Source of the DNA: Flammeovirgaceae bacterium
GTDB lineage: Bacteria > Bacteroidota > Bacteroidia > Cytophagales > Cyclobacteriaceae
NCBI GenBank assembly: GCA_020635915.1
Contig: JACJYU010000001.1
Location: 620,001-684,000 of the forward strand
DNA length: 64,000 bases
Direction: 5' to 3'
Shown: positions 55,196 through 62,865 of the stretch, one piece after another
How the letters are laid out: each line of letters begins with the position of its first letter
Numbering within the stretch: position 1 is the stretch's first letter
Translations under genes and position numbers: made by a program
Notes under the pieces: model-generated
The model's input: the letters and a program-made list of their open reading frames with translations, nothing else
The model's database searches: none
What the model was told of the DNA's origin: nothing

Positions 55196-56417
55196 AGGAT
55201 TTCATTACTGGGGTTTCATCTTTCAAATTTTCCGGGGTCACCACAGGGATCACCTTCTCGGCCTTATCCAATAAATACACCAAAAAGCTTCTCCACAGCA
55301 TTACGGAAGTTGGCATTTTTTCCACTATCATCGAATACAAGCTTACCGGATGGAAGGGCACATCGCCCACGCCATCTTTGTCGAGGTCATAGCCTCCATA
55401 CTTGTCCCAATAATTCCCTTTAATGGTATTCAGGGTCATGGTGCCGTTGGTCCCCATATCAAAAGAGTTGGCTATAAAATTGTTTTTTTCAAACGTGTTG
55501 TCGTCACAGTTTGCCTGTAGCTTAATGGCCCATCCATTTTCGCGGAATTCATTCCCACTAAAATGGCTCCTGCTGCAGGCCTCCATAAGTATGGCCACGG
55601 TGTTCCTATAAAATACATTGTGCTCAATGGTGCTCTCGCTTATTTCCTTCAGCAGCAGGCCAAATACCGAGGCGCCCCAGTTTTCTTCAAACCGGTTGTG
55701 CCGCATGGTCACTTTTTTGGAATACATTACCGCAATGCCAGAGCCATTGTTTTTGAACAAGTTGTGGTTGTATTCGTCATTGTGCGAAAACATGAAGTGC
55801 AGCCCATACCGCAGGTTGTTCATGCTGATGTTGTTTTCGATGAGGGAGTTGGTGACAAATTCAAAATAAATGCCATCGCGATGGCCATCCACGGTATTGT
55901 TTTGAACCGTAATGTTGTCACTCTTCCACAAATGGATACCGTTGCCCGTGGTGCTCTCCGCCACGGCAGCGGCCTTCAGCGTGTTGTTTTCTATTAGGCT
56001 TGATTTGCAATTGGCCAGGTGTATCCCGAAAAAGGCCATTTCAATTTTATTGTCTGCCAAATAAAGGCCTTTTGCATTTTCCCCGCCAATGGCCGCCAGG
56101 TCGTTTAGGCTTGAGATGCCCACGTTCACAATATTAAAATAACGGACCACCACATTATTGGCCGTGATGGTAAAGACTTCATGTTTGAATTCACCATCCA
56201 CCACGGGGTAGCCAACCCCCAACAGGACAACTTCTTTGTCCACCTTGATATTGCCTTCTTTGTAATGGCCGGATTGCACGAGGATGGTGTCCCCGTTGGC
56301 CGCCTTTTGGATGGCCCCCTGTATTGTTTTTTCTTCACCCGCGGGAGAAACCGTCCAGGTAACGGCTAGGGATGACAGGGTGGGCAGGAGGAGGAGTAAG
56401 GTTAGAAGTACTCTCAT
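55179..56417 (-). CDS. nosD: NosD periplasmic maturation protein (right-handed beta-helix)
   Basis: The product has 412 residues. A signal peptide ends near SLAVT. The rest is a repeated parallel beta-helix with rungs such as SLIENNTLKAAA, NITVQNNTVDGHRDGIYFEFVTNSLIENNISMN, and the typical NosD block NYWDKYGGYDLDKDGVGDVPFHPVSLYSMIVEK (about 330-362). It binds maturation cargo for the CuZ site of NosZ together with NosFY. It overlaps nosL by 4 bp. Confidence 0.95.
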   Translation of the reverse strand: MRVLLTLLLLLPTLSSLAVTWTVSPAGEEKTIQGAIQKAANGDTILVQSGHYKEGNIKVDKEVVLLGVGYPVVDGEFKHEVFTITANNVVVRYFNIVNVGISSLNDLAAIGGENAKGLYLADNKIEMAFFGIHLANCKSSLIENNTLKAAAVAESTTGNGIHLWKSDNITVQNNTVDGHRDGIYFEFVTNSLIENNISMNNLRYGLHFMFSHNDEYNHNLFKNNGSGIAVMYSKKVTMRHNRFEENWGASVFGLLLKEISESTIEHNVFYRNTVAILMEACSRSHFSGNEFRENGWAIKLQANCDDNTFEKNNFIANSFDMGTNGTMTLNTIKGNYWDKYGGYDLDKDGVGDVPFHPVSLYSMIVEKMPTSVMLWRSFLVYLLDKAEKVIPVVTPENLKDETPVMKSYDIGN

Positions 56418-57418
56418 TTAAACTCGGTCACCACCTCACCCCAGGAGAGGTAAATCCCGTTCCACTTTTCTTTGTTTTCCTTCATTAGGTTATAGTCTTC
56501 AAAGGCCGCCACCTGGCTTGCCATGGGGCTTTTGATTTCATCGGCCTTGAGGTAATGGGAGTTGGCCGCTTCAATAAAAGTCCCAGGCCTTGTAAAATCA
56601 ATAACCAGCTTATGCGCATAGCTGCCATGCTCTTCTTCGTGCGCATTGTAATAGTTCAGCATGCAATTGATGTCGTCAAACTTGTACACCTTCCCTTTCT
56701 GGGTGACCAGTTCTGCCCCAAACTTATTGTCCATCAACTTCATCTTGCAAGTATAGCACATATCTTTCCCATATTCCAGCGGAACCGGGTCGGTAGAGCA
56801 CGATGTCAACAGAACCGCCAAGGGAATGGCAAGAAGTGCCGCCACGTTTTTGCTTATCTTTATCTCATACACCAAAAGCCCGATGAGCACTGCCGCCACG
56901 ATGATGAACACCCACCCGCCAATGTCAGGGCCGGAAAACGCGGTGAAATTCAACAAAATCTTGGTACCTATCAACGGAGGCTGATAGGCCATGCCCGGAA
57001 TAATGATGGGTGCGTCCGGGTTTAGGTTGTGTCCATAGTCATAGCCCCACAGGTAGAAGTCTATCAGGGCCGCTATGCCCGTAACCACGAACAAGCCGAT
57101 ATAGCTTACCAGCATGAAGCGTTTGTTCACCAGGGCGGTGAGCAGGCCAAAGGCAATTATAAAACCAACGATGTATATCATGTAACCAAATTCGGGAAAC
57201 ATGTCCACTTCAATATGCTGCATGCCAATGTAGTGGTTCAGCGCACTGATTGTCTTCACATCGCCAGTGAGGGTGTTTATCCAAATTTTCATTTCCAACC
57301 CTTCCGGGTACTGTGGCGCCCACATTAAAATCTGCCATAAGGGTATGAAGTAGGCAGAAATAAGGACCAAGGAGCACAGTGCAATGGTTATTCGTGATAT
57401 GGGTTTTAAGGGTTTCAT
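56414..57418 (-). CDS. nosL: NosL copper chaperone fused to an N-terminal multi-helix membrane domain
   Basis: The product has 334 residues, about twice the length of lone NosL. Residues 1-190 hold about five membrane helices with a conserved outer loop (YPEGLEMKIWINTL, ALNHYIGMQHIEVDMFPEFG). The NosL domain begins after TSCSTDPVPLEYG (about 204-216) with the Cu(I)-binding MCYTCKMKLMD, then KVYKFDDINCMLNYY. NosL supplies copper to apo-NosZ. The fused form seems usual in Bacteroidota, where the lipobox-like cysteine sits at the end of the last helix. It is separated from nosZ by two hairpins. Confidence 0.9.
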   Translation of the reverse strand: MKPLKPISRITIALCSLVLISAYFIPLWQILMWAPQYPEGLEMKIWINTLTGDVKTISALNHYIGMQHIEVDMFPEFGYMIYIVGFIIAFGLLTALVNKRFMLVSYIGLFVVTGIAALIDFYLWGYDYGHNLNPDAPIIIPGMAYQPPLIGTKILLNFTAFSGPDIGGWVFIIVAAVLIGLLVYEIKISKNVAALLAIPLAVLLTSCSTDPVPLEYGKDMCYTCKMKLMDNKFGAELVTQKGKVYKFDDINCMLNYYNAHEEEHGSYAHKLVIDFTRPGTFIEAANSHYLKADEIKSPMASQVAAFEDYNLMKENKEKWNGIYLSWGEVVTEFK

Positions 57419-57447
57419 TTTTTTTGTTAGGATTTAAAAGAAAAGGC

Positions 57448-57471
57448 GCCTCCCGAAATATATCGGGAGGC
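57448..57471 (-). terminator. Hairpin with T-rich tail after nosZ (terminator or attenuator)
   Basis: A perfect 9-bp stem (GCCTCCCGA with TCGGGAGGC, 6-base loop) is followed on the minus strand by GCCTTTTCTTTT. Lying between nosZ and nosL, it would let nosZ mRNA outnumber that of the maturation genes. Confidence 0.65.
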
Positions 57472-57482
57472 TACCCGATCCC

Positions 57483-57511
57483 AAACCTGTAAACTATGAG
57501 GAAACAGGTTT
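57483..57511 (-). repeat. Second inverted repeat in the nosZ-nosL gap
   Basis: AAACCTGT and ACAGGTTT form an 8-bp stem with a 13-base loop, just downstream of the nosZ stop. It has no T-run of its own; it may protect the nosZ mRNA 3' end. Confidence 0.5.
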
Positions 57512-57528
57512 ACTCACAGATGTTGATG

Positions 57529-59493
57529 TCAATCATCAGCACCTGTTGAGAATTTTAATGGTGTATTGCTTCCAGCAGGGGATACCCTGATATACCCTGA
57601 CATTTCCTGGTGGAGTGCAGAGCAGAAGTCGGTACAGTAGAACGGCACCACCCCAGGCACCAAAGGCTTCCACTTCAAGGTCTGTGTTTCCCCTGGCATG
57701 ATCAATATCTCGGCATTCAGCGCGCCACGGATGGCAAACCCATGGGGCACGTCCCAGTCTTGCTCGAGGTTGGTCACGTGGAAATACACATCGTCACCCA
57801 CGCGCACGCCTTCAATGTTGTCGGGCGTCAGGTGCGAACGGATGGCGGTCATGTACACGTGTACTTCGTTCCCTTTGCGTTCCACTTTGGCTTTTGCCTC
57901 CCCAAGGGCCGCATAAGGATGCTTGTTTTCTTCCATCTTGTAAATTTTCAAAGACTTGTCTTTGATCAGGCTGGCCGGCAATGCTTCCGCATAGTGGGGC
58001 TCGCCCACCGTAGGGAAGTCAAGCAACAACTGCATTTTGTCACCGGAGATGTCATATAACTGCGCAGACTGCGCCAGTTCGGGGCCGGTAGGCAGGTAAC
58101 GGTCTTTGGTTATTTTGTTGTAGGCCACCATGTACTTGCCATAAGGCTTGGCGGTGGGGCCTCCCATTACGCTCAAGTGGCCAACAGAATAATAAGTGGG
58201 CACACGGTCCAAAATTTCCAACGTCTTGACGTTCCACTTCACGATCTCGGAAGACACAAAGAAGGAAGTATAGGCATTGCCATTGTTGTCAAACTCGGTG
58301 TGGAGGGGCCCCAGGCCTGGTTTCTCCACTTCGCCATGAAGGGCTGCCTCGTAGCGTATAACAGGGATGCCTTCAAAGTCGCCTTCATAGTCCTTATCGG
58401 CAATCGCTTTTTGAAACTTGGTGAAGGAAAACACGGGCGTTGTGGCCGCCAGTTTCCCGCTCCCGATGATGTACTCCCCGGTAGGGTCCACATCGCAACC
58501 ATGAGGGGACTTAGGGCAAGGGATAAAGTACACAATGTCCTTCAGTTCGGTCACGTCCATCACCATCACCTCGTCCAGCATGGTGCTAGTGGCAGAGTGG
58601 GTTTCCTCGTTATAAATATTATGGGCGTATTTTGCTTTTTCCACCTTGGCCTTGCCTTGCGCCAGGTACTCTTCGGCTTTCTTCCAGTTCACCGCCATAA
58701 TAAAGTCCTTGTCATTTTGAGAGGCGTTCACCTCCAACAAGGTATGGGCCCTTTCGGTGTTGTAAGTGGAGAAAAAGAACCATCCATGAGAGGGGCCTTT
58801 GCCTGCGCGGCTCAGGTCGTAATTGAAGCCAGGCGTGCGCAATTGAAACTCAATGTTCATCCTGCCTGTCTCCTGGTTTACCTTGATAAAACTGATGGAC
58901 CCCTTGAAATTCTCTTTATAAGAATTGATGGGAACGTCTTTGTTGGCGCCCATGGGCACACTGAAGCGGGTGCCGGCCACCAGGTATTCCGTGTTTTCGG
59001 TAATGAACGGGGAAGAGTGGTTGCCACCGCTGTTGGGTATTTCAAGTATTTCCTCCGTGCGGAAAGTTGAAAGCCCGACACGAGCCACGCGGGGCGTATT
59101 GTTGCCGTTGGCAAACACCCAGCGTCCATCGTGCTCCCCTTTGGTTGTGGAGAGGGCGATGTGGTGGAGGTCGTCCCAGGGCACGTTGCCGTGTGAAGTG
59201 TTCAGCATAGGCTTCGTTTCCTCACTGTACCCATACCCGTTTTCAGGGAATACGGAGAACACAGGAAGTATCTTCAGCAGCCTGCCGGAAGGAATCCCAT
59301 ACACCAGCATCTGGCCATTAAAGCCTCCAGACACAAAGCTGTAAAATTCGTCATACTGCCCAGGTGGCACATAAGTTTTCACCGCTGCATCGCCCATCAA
59401 GGCCTGCTTGGGCCCCTGCGGCTTGCAATTATAGAGCGACAAGGCGGCCGCCACTATTGCGAGGGTATAAAGTGATCTGATTGTTTTGTTCAT
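57529..59493 (-). CDS. nosZ: Nitrous oxide reductase, clade II (Sec-exported)
   Basis: The product has 654 residues. The N-terminal signal lacks a twin arginine (MNKTIRSLYTLAIV) and ends near a cysteine (LYNC), as in Sec-dependent clade II enzymes. The seven-blade propeller carries the CuZ histidines, first in WDDLHHIALS (about 110-119) and later in NSGGNHSSPF, KSPHGCDVDP and ALHGEVEKP-type segments. The C-terminal cupredoxin domain has the CuA ligands His584 (DVPHGFA), Cys620, Cys624, His628 and Met631 in CTDFCSALHQEM. It reduces N2O to N2 in the periplasm. It lies 36 bp after the cytochrome c gene. Confidence 0.97.
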   Translation of the reverse strand: MNKTIRSLYTLAIVAAALSLYNCKPQGPKQALMGDAAVKTYVPPGQYDEFYSFVSGGFNGQMLVYGIPSGRLLKILPVFSVFPENGYGYSEETKPMLNTSHGNVPWDDLHHIALSTTKGEHDGRWVFANGNNTPRVARVGLSTFRTEEILEIPNSGGNHSSPFITENTEYLVAGTRFSVPMGANKDVPINSYKENFKGSISFIKVNQETGRMNIEFQLRTPGFNYDLSRAGKGPSHGWFFFSTYNTERAHTLLEVNASQNDKDFIMAVNWKKAEEYLAQGKAKVEKAKYAHNIYNEETHSATSTMLDEVMVMDVTELKDIVYFIPCPKSPHGCDVDPTGEYIIGSGKLAATTPVFSFTKFQKAIADKDYEGDFEGIPVIRYEAALHGEVEKPGLGPLHTEFDNNGNAYTSFFVSSEIVKWNVKTLEILDRVPTYYSVGHLSVMGGPTAKPYGKYMVAYNKITKDRYLPTGPELAQSAQLYDISGDKMQLLLDFPTVGEPHYAEALPASLIKDKSLKIYKMEENKHPYAALGEAKAKVERKGNEVHVYMTAIRSHLTPDNIEGVRVGDDVYFHVTNLEQDWDVPHGFAIRGALNAEILIMPGETQTLKWKPLVPGVVPFYCTDFCSALHQEMSGYIRVSPAGSNTPLKFSTGADD

Positions 59494-59529
59494 ATTGGTT
59501 TATCGGTTTGTTTTCAAGTTAGTGGCCTG

Positions 59530-59991
59530 TCATTTTTCCCCATCATTCTGGCGCATAAACTCCAGCACGTCACGGGCATCCCCAATTGACATGTTTTGGT
59601 TGGGCATGCGCATCAAGCACAGTTCCAAAAGTTTTTGGGCTTCCGGGTCTTCGTCCAGCATCACGTCCACATTGGTGATCATGTTCATGATCCACTCGGG
59701 TTTCCTTCTCTTGGTGATGTCTTTCCAGCCGGGTCCTACTACCCTCTTGTCGTCCAGTTTGTGGCAGGCAGAGCATTTCATCTCATAAATGGCCAGCCCA
59801 CGCTCCACGCGCTCCTGCTCCAAAGGGGAGTGCAGGGTAACGTTTTTTACCGCGCCAAGGCCTTTGGTAGGGTCGTTGATCACGTCTTCAACAGCGGATT
59901 TACCGTTCGCGGGCTGGGCCGCCTGGTTGGTCCGGTCTGGGGCGCAGGAAAAAATAGTGAACCCAAGTAGGGCGATTGCAAATAGTCTCAT
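59530..59991 (-). CDS. Monohaem cytochrome c lipoprotein of the nos cluster
   Basis: The product has 153 residues from the ATG at 59991; an in-frame ATG 10 codons upstream is possible but would put charged residues before the signal. The lipobox-like FTIFSC precedes a short linker. One CSACHKLD haem site (about 75-80) and a probable distal Met in LMRMPNQNMS identify a class I cytochrome c. In clade II nos clusters such a cytochrome is the likely electron donor to NosZ, replacing NosR. It is the first gene of the operon. Confidence 0.92.
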   Translation of the reverse strand: MRLFAIALLGFTIFSCAPDRTNQAAQPANGKSAVEDVINDPTKGLGAVKNVTLHSPLEQERVERGLAIYEMKCSACHKLDDKRVVGPGWKDITKRRKPEWIMNMITNVDVMLDEDPEAQKLLELCLMRMPNQNMSIGDARDVLEFMRQNDGEK

Positions 59992-60039
59992 AGTTTTTAA
60001 TGGTTTTTGTTTGATTTTCATTTTTTCTTCCGATAACCT

Positions 60040-60071
60040 CAAATTTAGAGTATCAAAATTTTTCCTGGCAA
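60040..60071 (-). promoter_or_regulatory. Promoter of the nos operon
   Basis: On the minus strand CTTG (-33, TTG core at 60071-60069), 21 bases, then TAAATTTG (60047-60040), an exact TAnnTTTG box. Transcription would start about 40 bases before the ATG at 59991. A single TTGAT half-site (60056-60052) lies in the spacer, but no full FNR/CRP palindrome. Confidence 0.6.
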
Positions 60072-60438
60072 GTTAAAAAATTATCCGCAGCAGCCGCAGC
60101 CAAAATGCGTCTGATGGCATTAAAAACAAAGCCTTGCCTAAGATTGTTTTCCCTCCCTTTCACGGTTTTCCCTTTTGTCATGGGTGCTTCGTTTTTTGAA
60201 CAGTCAAACCTACTTCGATGCCATCGCCAAAACCATGACCTTTATCACCTGGAAATATGACTCTGGGCAGAAAATCCCTTAAGGCGCCAAACGGGTGCTA
60301 AAATACCCGGTAAAAAGGGGCATTCCGGCTTTATTTTTAACTTAGCCTCCGGGGCAGGCCCCAGTTTTTCCAGGCTTATGGCGGCAGGGCCTCACCTACT
60401 ACATTTTAATACTATATCCATAAATACCTTTTAGGCAA
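60072..60438. other. Divergent gap between the nos operon and the flavoenzyme gene
   Basis: No convincing gene. One plus-strand frame (60142-60282) ends in TYFDAIAKTMTFITWKYDSG and might be the tail of a decayed gene, but it has no plausible start and no recognised family. The rest is AT-rich with no strong hairpin. Confidence 0.4.
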
Positions 60439-61593
60439 ATGGGCACCACCAACACTTTCTCCCCCCCACCCTCGTCAATGGCAAACAAAAGAATCTCCCT
60501 GCCACGGGGATCCCGTGTCACCGTGGTGGGCGCGGGCGCGTTCGGGGGGTGGTCGGCATTGTGGCTGCTGCGTGCTGGCTACAAAGTGACCCTCATTGAT
60601 GCCTGGGGGGCGGGCAACTCCAGGTCGAGCTCCGGGGACGAGACCCGCGTCATCCGGTCCACCTATGGGGACAATGGCTTTTACTTTGACCTAAACGTGC
60701 GTGCCCTGTCGCTGTGGAAAGAACACCAGGCCCTGTGGAACACAAAACTGTTTTATAATGTGGGCGTCCTTTGGTTTTGCTACCACGAAAAAAACCCGCT
60801 GGTGGACGCCTCCATCCCTTTTGCCAAAAAGCACCACATGGAATATGAATACCTGTCCGTGGCGGACATCCAGAAGCGGTACCCCATGGTGCACACCGGC
60901 AACCTCTCCCATGCCTGGCATGACCCCTATGGGGGCTATCTGAAAGCCCGGGAAGCCACACAGGCGGTGCAAGAGGCCTTTGTAAACGAGGGGGGCCTTT
61001 TCAAACAGGCCCATGCCACGCCCGCCCGGATAACCGGTGGCCTCCTGCAGGGCATCTCCCTTTCGGACGGCACCACGGTCCATTCCGATGCTTACCTGTT
61101 TGCTTGCGGAGCCTGGCTGGGCCAATTGTTTCCCGAAGTGCTGGGCAACGTCATCACCTGCACGCGGCAGGAGGTCTTCTATTTTGGCGTGCCGGAAGGG
61201 CAGGCCGGGCAATACGAACGGATGCCCTCGTGGGTCGATGTGGACGGAAAGGATTTTTACTATGGTATACCGGGGAATGCCCACCGGGGGTTTAAAGTTG
61301 GGGTGGACCTGCGGGGCGGAAGGTTCGACCCCACCACCGGGGACAGGATACCCGACCCACAAGTGTTGGCCGGTGCCCGCCAGTTCATGGAGATGCGCTT
61401 TCCCGGGCTAAAGAATGCCCCGGTCGTGGAGAACAGGGTGTGCCCTTACGAAAACTCCCCGGACGGGAATTTCATATTTGAGGCCCACCCGAAAGCCTCC
61501 AACCTATGGTTTTTGGGCGGGGGCTCTGGTCATGGGTTCAAGCACGGGCCCGCTTTGGGCGAGTTGGTGATGAAAGGGTTTGTGGAGGCTTAA
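60439..61593 (+). CDS. FAD-dependent amine oxidase, monomeric sarcosine oxidase-like
   Basis: The product has 384 residues, or 371 if it starts at the second ATG (60478), which sits closer to the fold. The FAD-binding motif is VVGAGAFGGW (about 29-38). SSSGDETRVIRSTYG follows, then the Cys at 335 in NRVCPYENSPDGNFIF, matching the covalent flavin cysteine of monomeric sarcosine oxidase and N-methyltryptophan oxidase. The final FAD motif GGGSGHGFKHGPALGE is also typical. It oxidises a secondary or N-methyl amine to the imine with H2O2 release; the exact substrate is unknown. Confidence 0.9.
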   Translation: MGTTNTFSPPPSSMANKRISLPRGSRVTVVGAGAFGGWSALWLLRAGYKVTLIDAWGAGNSRSSSGDETRVIRSTYGDNGFYFDLNVRALSLWKEHQALWNTKLFYNVGVLWFCYHEKNPLVDASIPFAKKHHMEYEYLSVADIQKRYPMVHTGNLSHAWHDPYGGYLKAREATQAVQEAFVNEGGLFKQAHATPARITGGLLQGISLSDGTTVHSDAYLFACGAWLGQLFPEVLGNVITCTRQEVFYFGVPEGQAGQYERMPSWVDVDGKDFYYGIPGNAHRGFKVGVDLRGGRFDPTTGDRIPDPQVLAGARQFMEMRFPGLKNAPVVENRVCPYENSPDGNFIFEAHPKASNLWFLGGGSGHGFKHGPALGELVMKGFVEA

Positions 61594-61617
61594 GCTTTAC
61601 CCACCATGGCAAACAAA

Positions 61618-61660
61618 ACTGGCGCAAGCGTCACTGGCGCAAGCGTCACGCTTGTGCCTC
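61618..61660. repeat. REP-like palindrome with a 15-bp tandem duplication
   Basis: ACTGGCGCAAGCGTC occurs twice in tandem (61618-61632, 61633-61647). The second copy runs into ACGCTTGTGCC, giving an 11-bp hairpin with one wobble. The core CAAGCG/CGCTTG is shared with the repeats on the other side of the transposase. Confidence 0.8.
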
Positions 61661-61676
61661 ACATATAACTTCTTCC

Positions 61677-62234
61677 TCAAACTATATAACACAACTCAAT
61701 TAATCCTTTTCGGTCATAAAAATCCCTTGCGCTGCTATATAAGTAATCCTCCATATTTTCCACAAATCCAGCCTCAACCGGATTTCTATGAATATACTCC
61801 ATTTTCTGATAAAACATGGGTTTGGTAGTCAACGCAATGGGATGGTTATGCTGCTGCCATAGCTGCCAATCTTTGTTATTTCCATTCTTTAACCCTACCT
61901 CCATCAATATGGGTAAAATCCATTCTTTTCTACTCTCTGCTGGATTTGATGATATTGCTTTCCTTAAGCTCCTTGATGTATGGCTTTTCATCTCACCAAT
62001 TATTTTTGACAACGGCCTTCCCTTGCTGCCTACAATCATATGAACGTGGCTAGTCATAATGCACCACGAATATATTTCCAAATCTTTTTCCTTTTGGCAA
62101 TACCTCCAACTTTCCAGTAAGAGTTCCTTGTATTCTGTGCGAACAAAAATATCAATCCAACCCACAACCGTAAATGTGATGAAATACAACTGATCATTAT
62201 CAGAAAATTTGTACTTTCTGCTCATGAGATGCAA
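61677..62234 (-). CDS. REP-associated tyrosine transposase (RAYT, Y1/IS200-like)
   Basis: The product has 185 residues. The Y1 HUH-nuclease fold is shown by LYFITFTVVGW (first strand), the metal-binding MTSHVHMIVGSKGRPLSKII (HVH, about 67-86), and MEYIHRNPVEAGFV (about 145-158) carrying the catalytic tyrosine region, followed by YLYSSARDF. RAYT proteins cut and join single-stranded REP palindromes. Palindromic repeats on both sides (61618-61660 and 62268-62775) are its probable substrates. Two starts (62234 and 62225) are close together. The gene looks intact. Confidence 0.92.
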   Translation of the reverse strand: MHLMSRKYKFSDNDQLYFITFTVVGWIDIFVRTEYKELLLESWRYCQKEKDLEIYSWCIMTSHVHMIVGSKGRPLSKIIGEMKSHTSRSLRKAISSNPAESRKEWILPILMEVGLKNGNNKDWQLWQQHNHPIALTTKPMFYQKMEYIHRNPVEAGFVENMEDYLYSSARDFYDRKGLIELCYIV

Positions 62235-62267
62235 ATAATTGTAAAAATCATAGTTTTTTCCAAGACA

Positions 62268-62312
62268 TCTAATACAATAGTAAGCACAAGCGGGACGCTT
62301 GCGCTAGATAAG
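62268..62312. repeat. REP unit, copy 1
   Basis: Begins TCTAATACAATAG, then an imperfect hairpin AGCACAAGCG-GGA-CGCTTGCGCT and AGATAAG. The same 45-bp unit recurs at 62396-62440 and 62638-62682. It lies 34 bp upstream of the transposase start. Confidence 0.85.
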
Positions 62313-62352
62313 AGATATAACCGGGCTTTATTTCGGAATCAGGCACGAGTCT

Positions 62353-62470
62353 CCCGCTTGCCACCGCTAGGCCGGAAGGCTCGCGCCAGTATGAGTCTAA
62401 TACAATAGTTAGCACAAGCGGGACGCTTGCGCTAGATAAGTTGCTTCGGTCGTGCCTCCCTCGCAATGAC
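62353..62470. repeat. Composite REP repeat, copy A (118 bp)
   Basis: Contains a second palindromic part (CTAGGCCGGAAGGCTCGCGCC region), the 45-bp REP unit (62396-62440), and TTGCTTCGGTCGTGCCTCCCTCGCAATGAC. It is repeated almost exactly 242 bp downstream (62595-62712), with a single difference noted (CGTGCC against CGTACC). Confidence 0.85.
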
Positions 62471-62502
62471 GGTACCTTTCGGGCCGTGCCCCCAAGACAC
62501 TG

Positions 62503-62556
62503 CCCGTCATTGCGAACCGAAGCGCAGGAATGTGTGCGGGCGTGAAGCAATCCCCT
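62503..62556. repeat. Inverted partial REP copy
   Basis: CGTCATTGCGAACCGAAGC (62506-62524) is the reverse complement of the GCTTCGGT...CGCAATGACG arms at 62443-62471. GAAGCAATCCCC then follows. With copy A it could fold into a long hairpin. The CGTCATTGCGA...GAAGCAATC phrase is a common bacterial REP core. Confidence 0.75.
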
Positions 62557-62594
62557 TTGGAAAAGACAAATCAGGTACAAGTCCCCCGCTTTCC

Positions 62595-62712
62595 CCCGCT
62601 TGCCACCGCTAGGCCGGAAGGCTCGCGCCAGTATGAGTCTAATACAATAGTTAGCACAAGCGGGACGCTTGCGCTAGATAAGTTGCTTCGGTCGTACCTC
62701 CCTCGCAATGAC
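62595..62712. repeat. Composite REP repeat, copy B (118 bp)
   Basis: Near-identical direct copy of 62353-62470, including the 45-bp unit at 62638-62682. Confidence 0.85.
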
Positions 62713-62775
62713 GATAACTTCGGTCGTGCCCCCCTCGCCATGACGATGCCTTTCGGTCGTACCCCCGCGCCACAA
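62713..62775. repeat. Degenerate REP fragments
   Basis: Two more decayed copies of the CTTCGGTCGTGCC-CCCTCGC-ATGACG phrase (62718-62745 and 62751-62770) show repeated past insertion. The remaining bases up to 62865 hold no gene and no clear promoter. Confidence 0.6.
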
Positions 62776-62865
62776 GGCAATCATTCAGGCAATTCTTGCC
62801 CTGTCCCCTTTGAACGTCCCCCATTATTCCATATTTTCCTGTACCATTTACCAATACACATACCC

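Noticed and set aside
54641..55423. 260-codon plus-strand frame opposite nosF
   Set aside because: Antisense shadow; nosF has complete Walker and signature motifs.
58177..59070. 297-codon plus-strand frame opposite nosZ
   Set aside because: Antisense shadow of a conserved enzyme gene.
59404..59410. Lipobox reading (LYNC) at the start of NosZ
   Set aside because: Position -1 Asn is unusual for lipidation; NosZ is normally a free periplasmic protein, so lipidation is not claimed.
60052..60056. FNR-like half-site in the nos promoter
   Set aside because: Only one TTGAT half is present; the matching ATCAA at 4-bp spacing is missing.
60142..60282. Short plus-strand frame ending in TYFDAIAKTMTFITWKYDSG
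   Set aside because: Some coding flavour but no start codon of the usual kind, no known family and short length; kept only as a note in the gap description.
62268..62712. Regularly spaced repeats considered as a CRISPR array
   Set aside because: Only three units, irregular spacing, internal palindromes and a RAYT transposase beside them fit REP elements; no cas genes.
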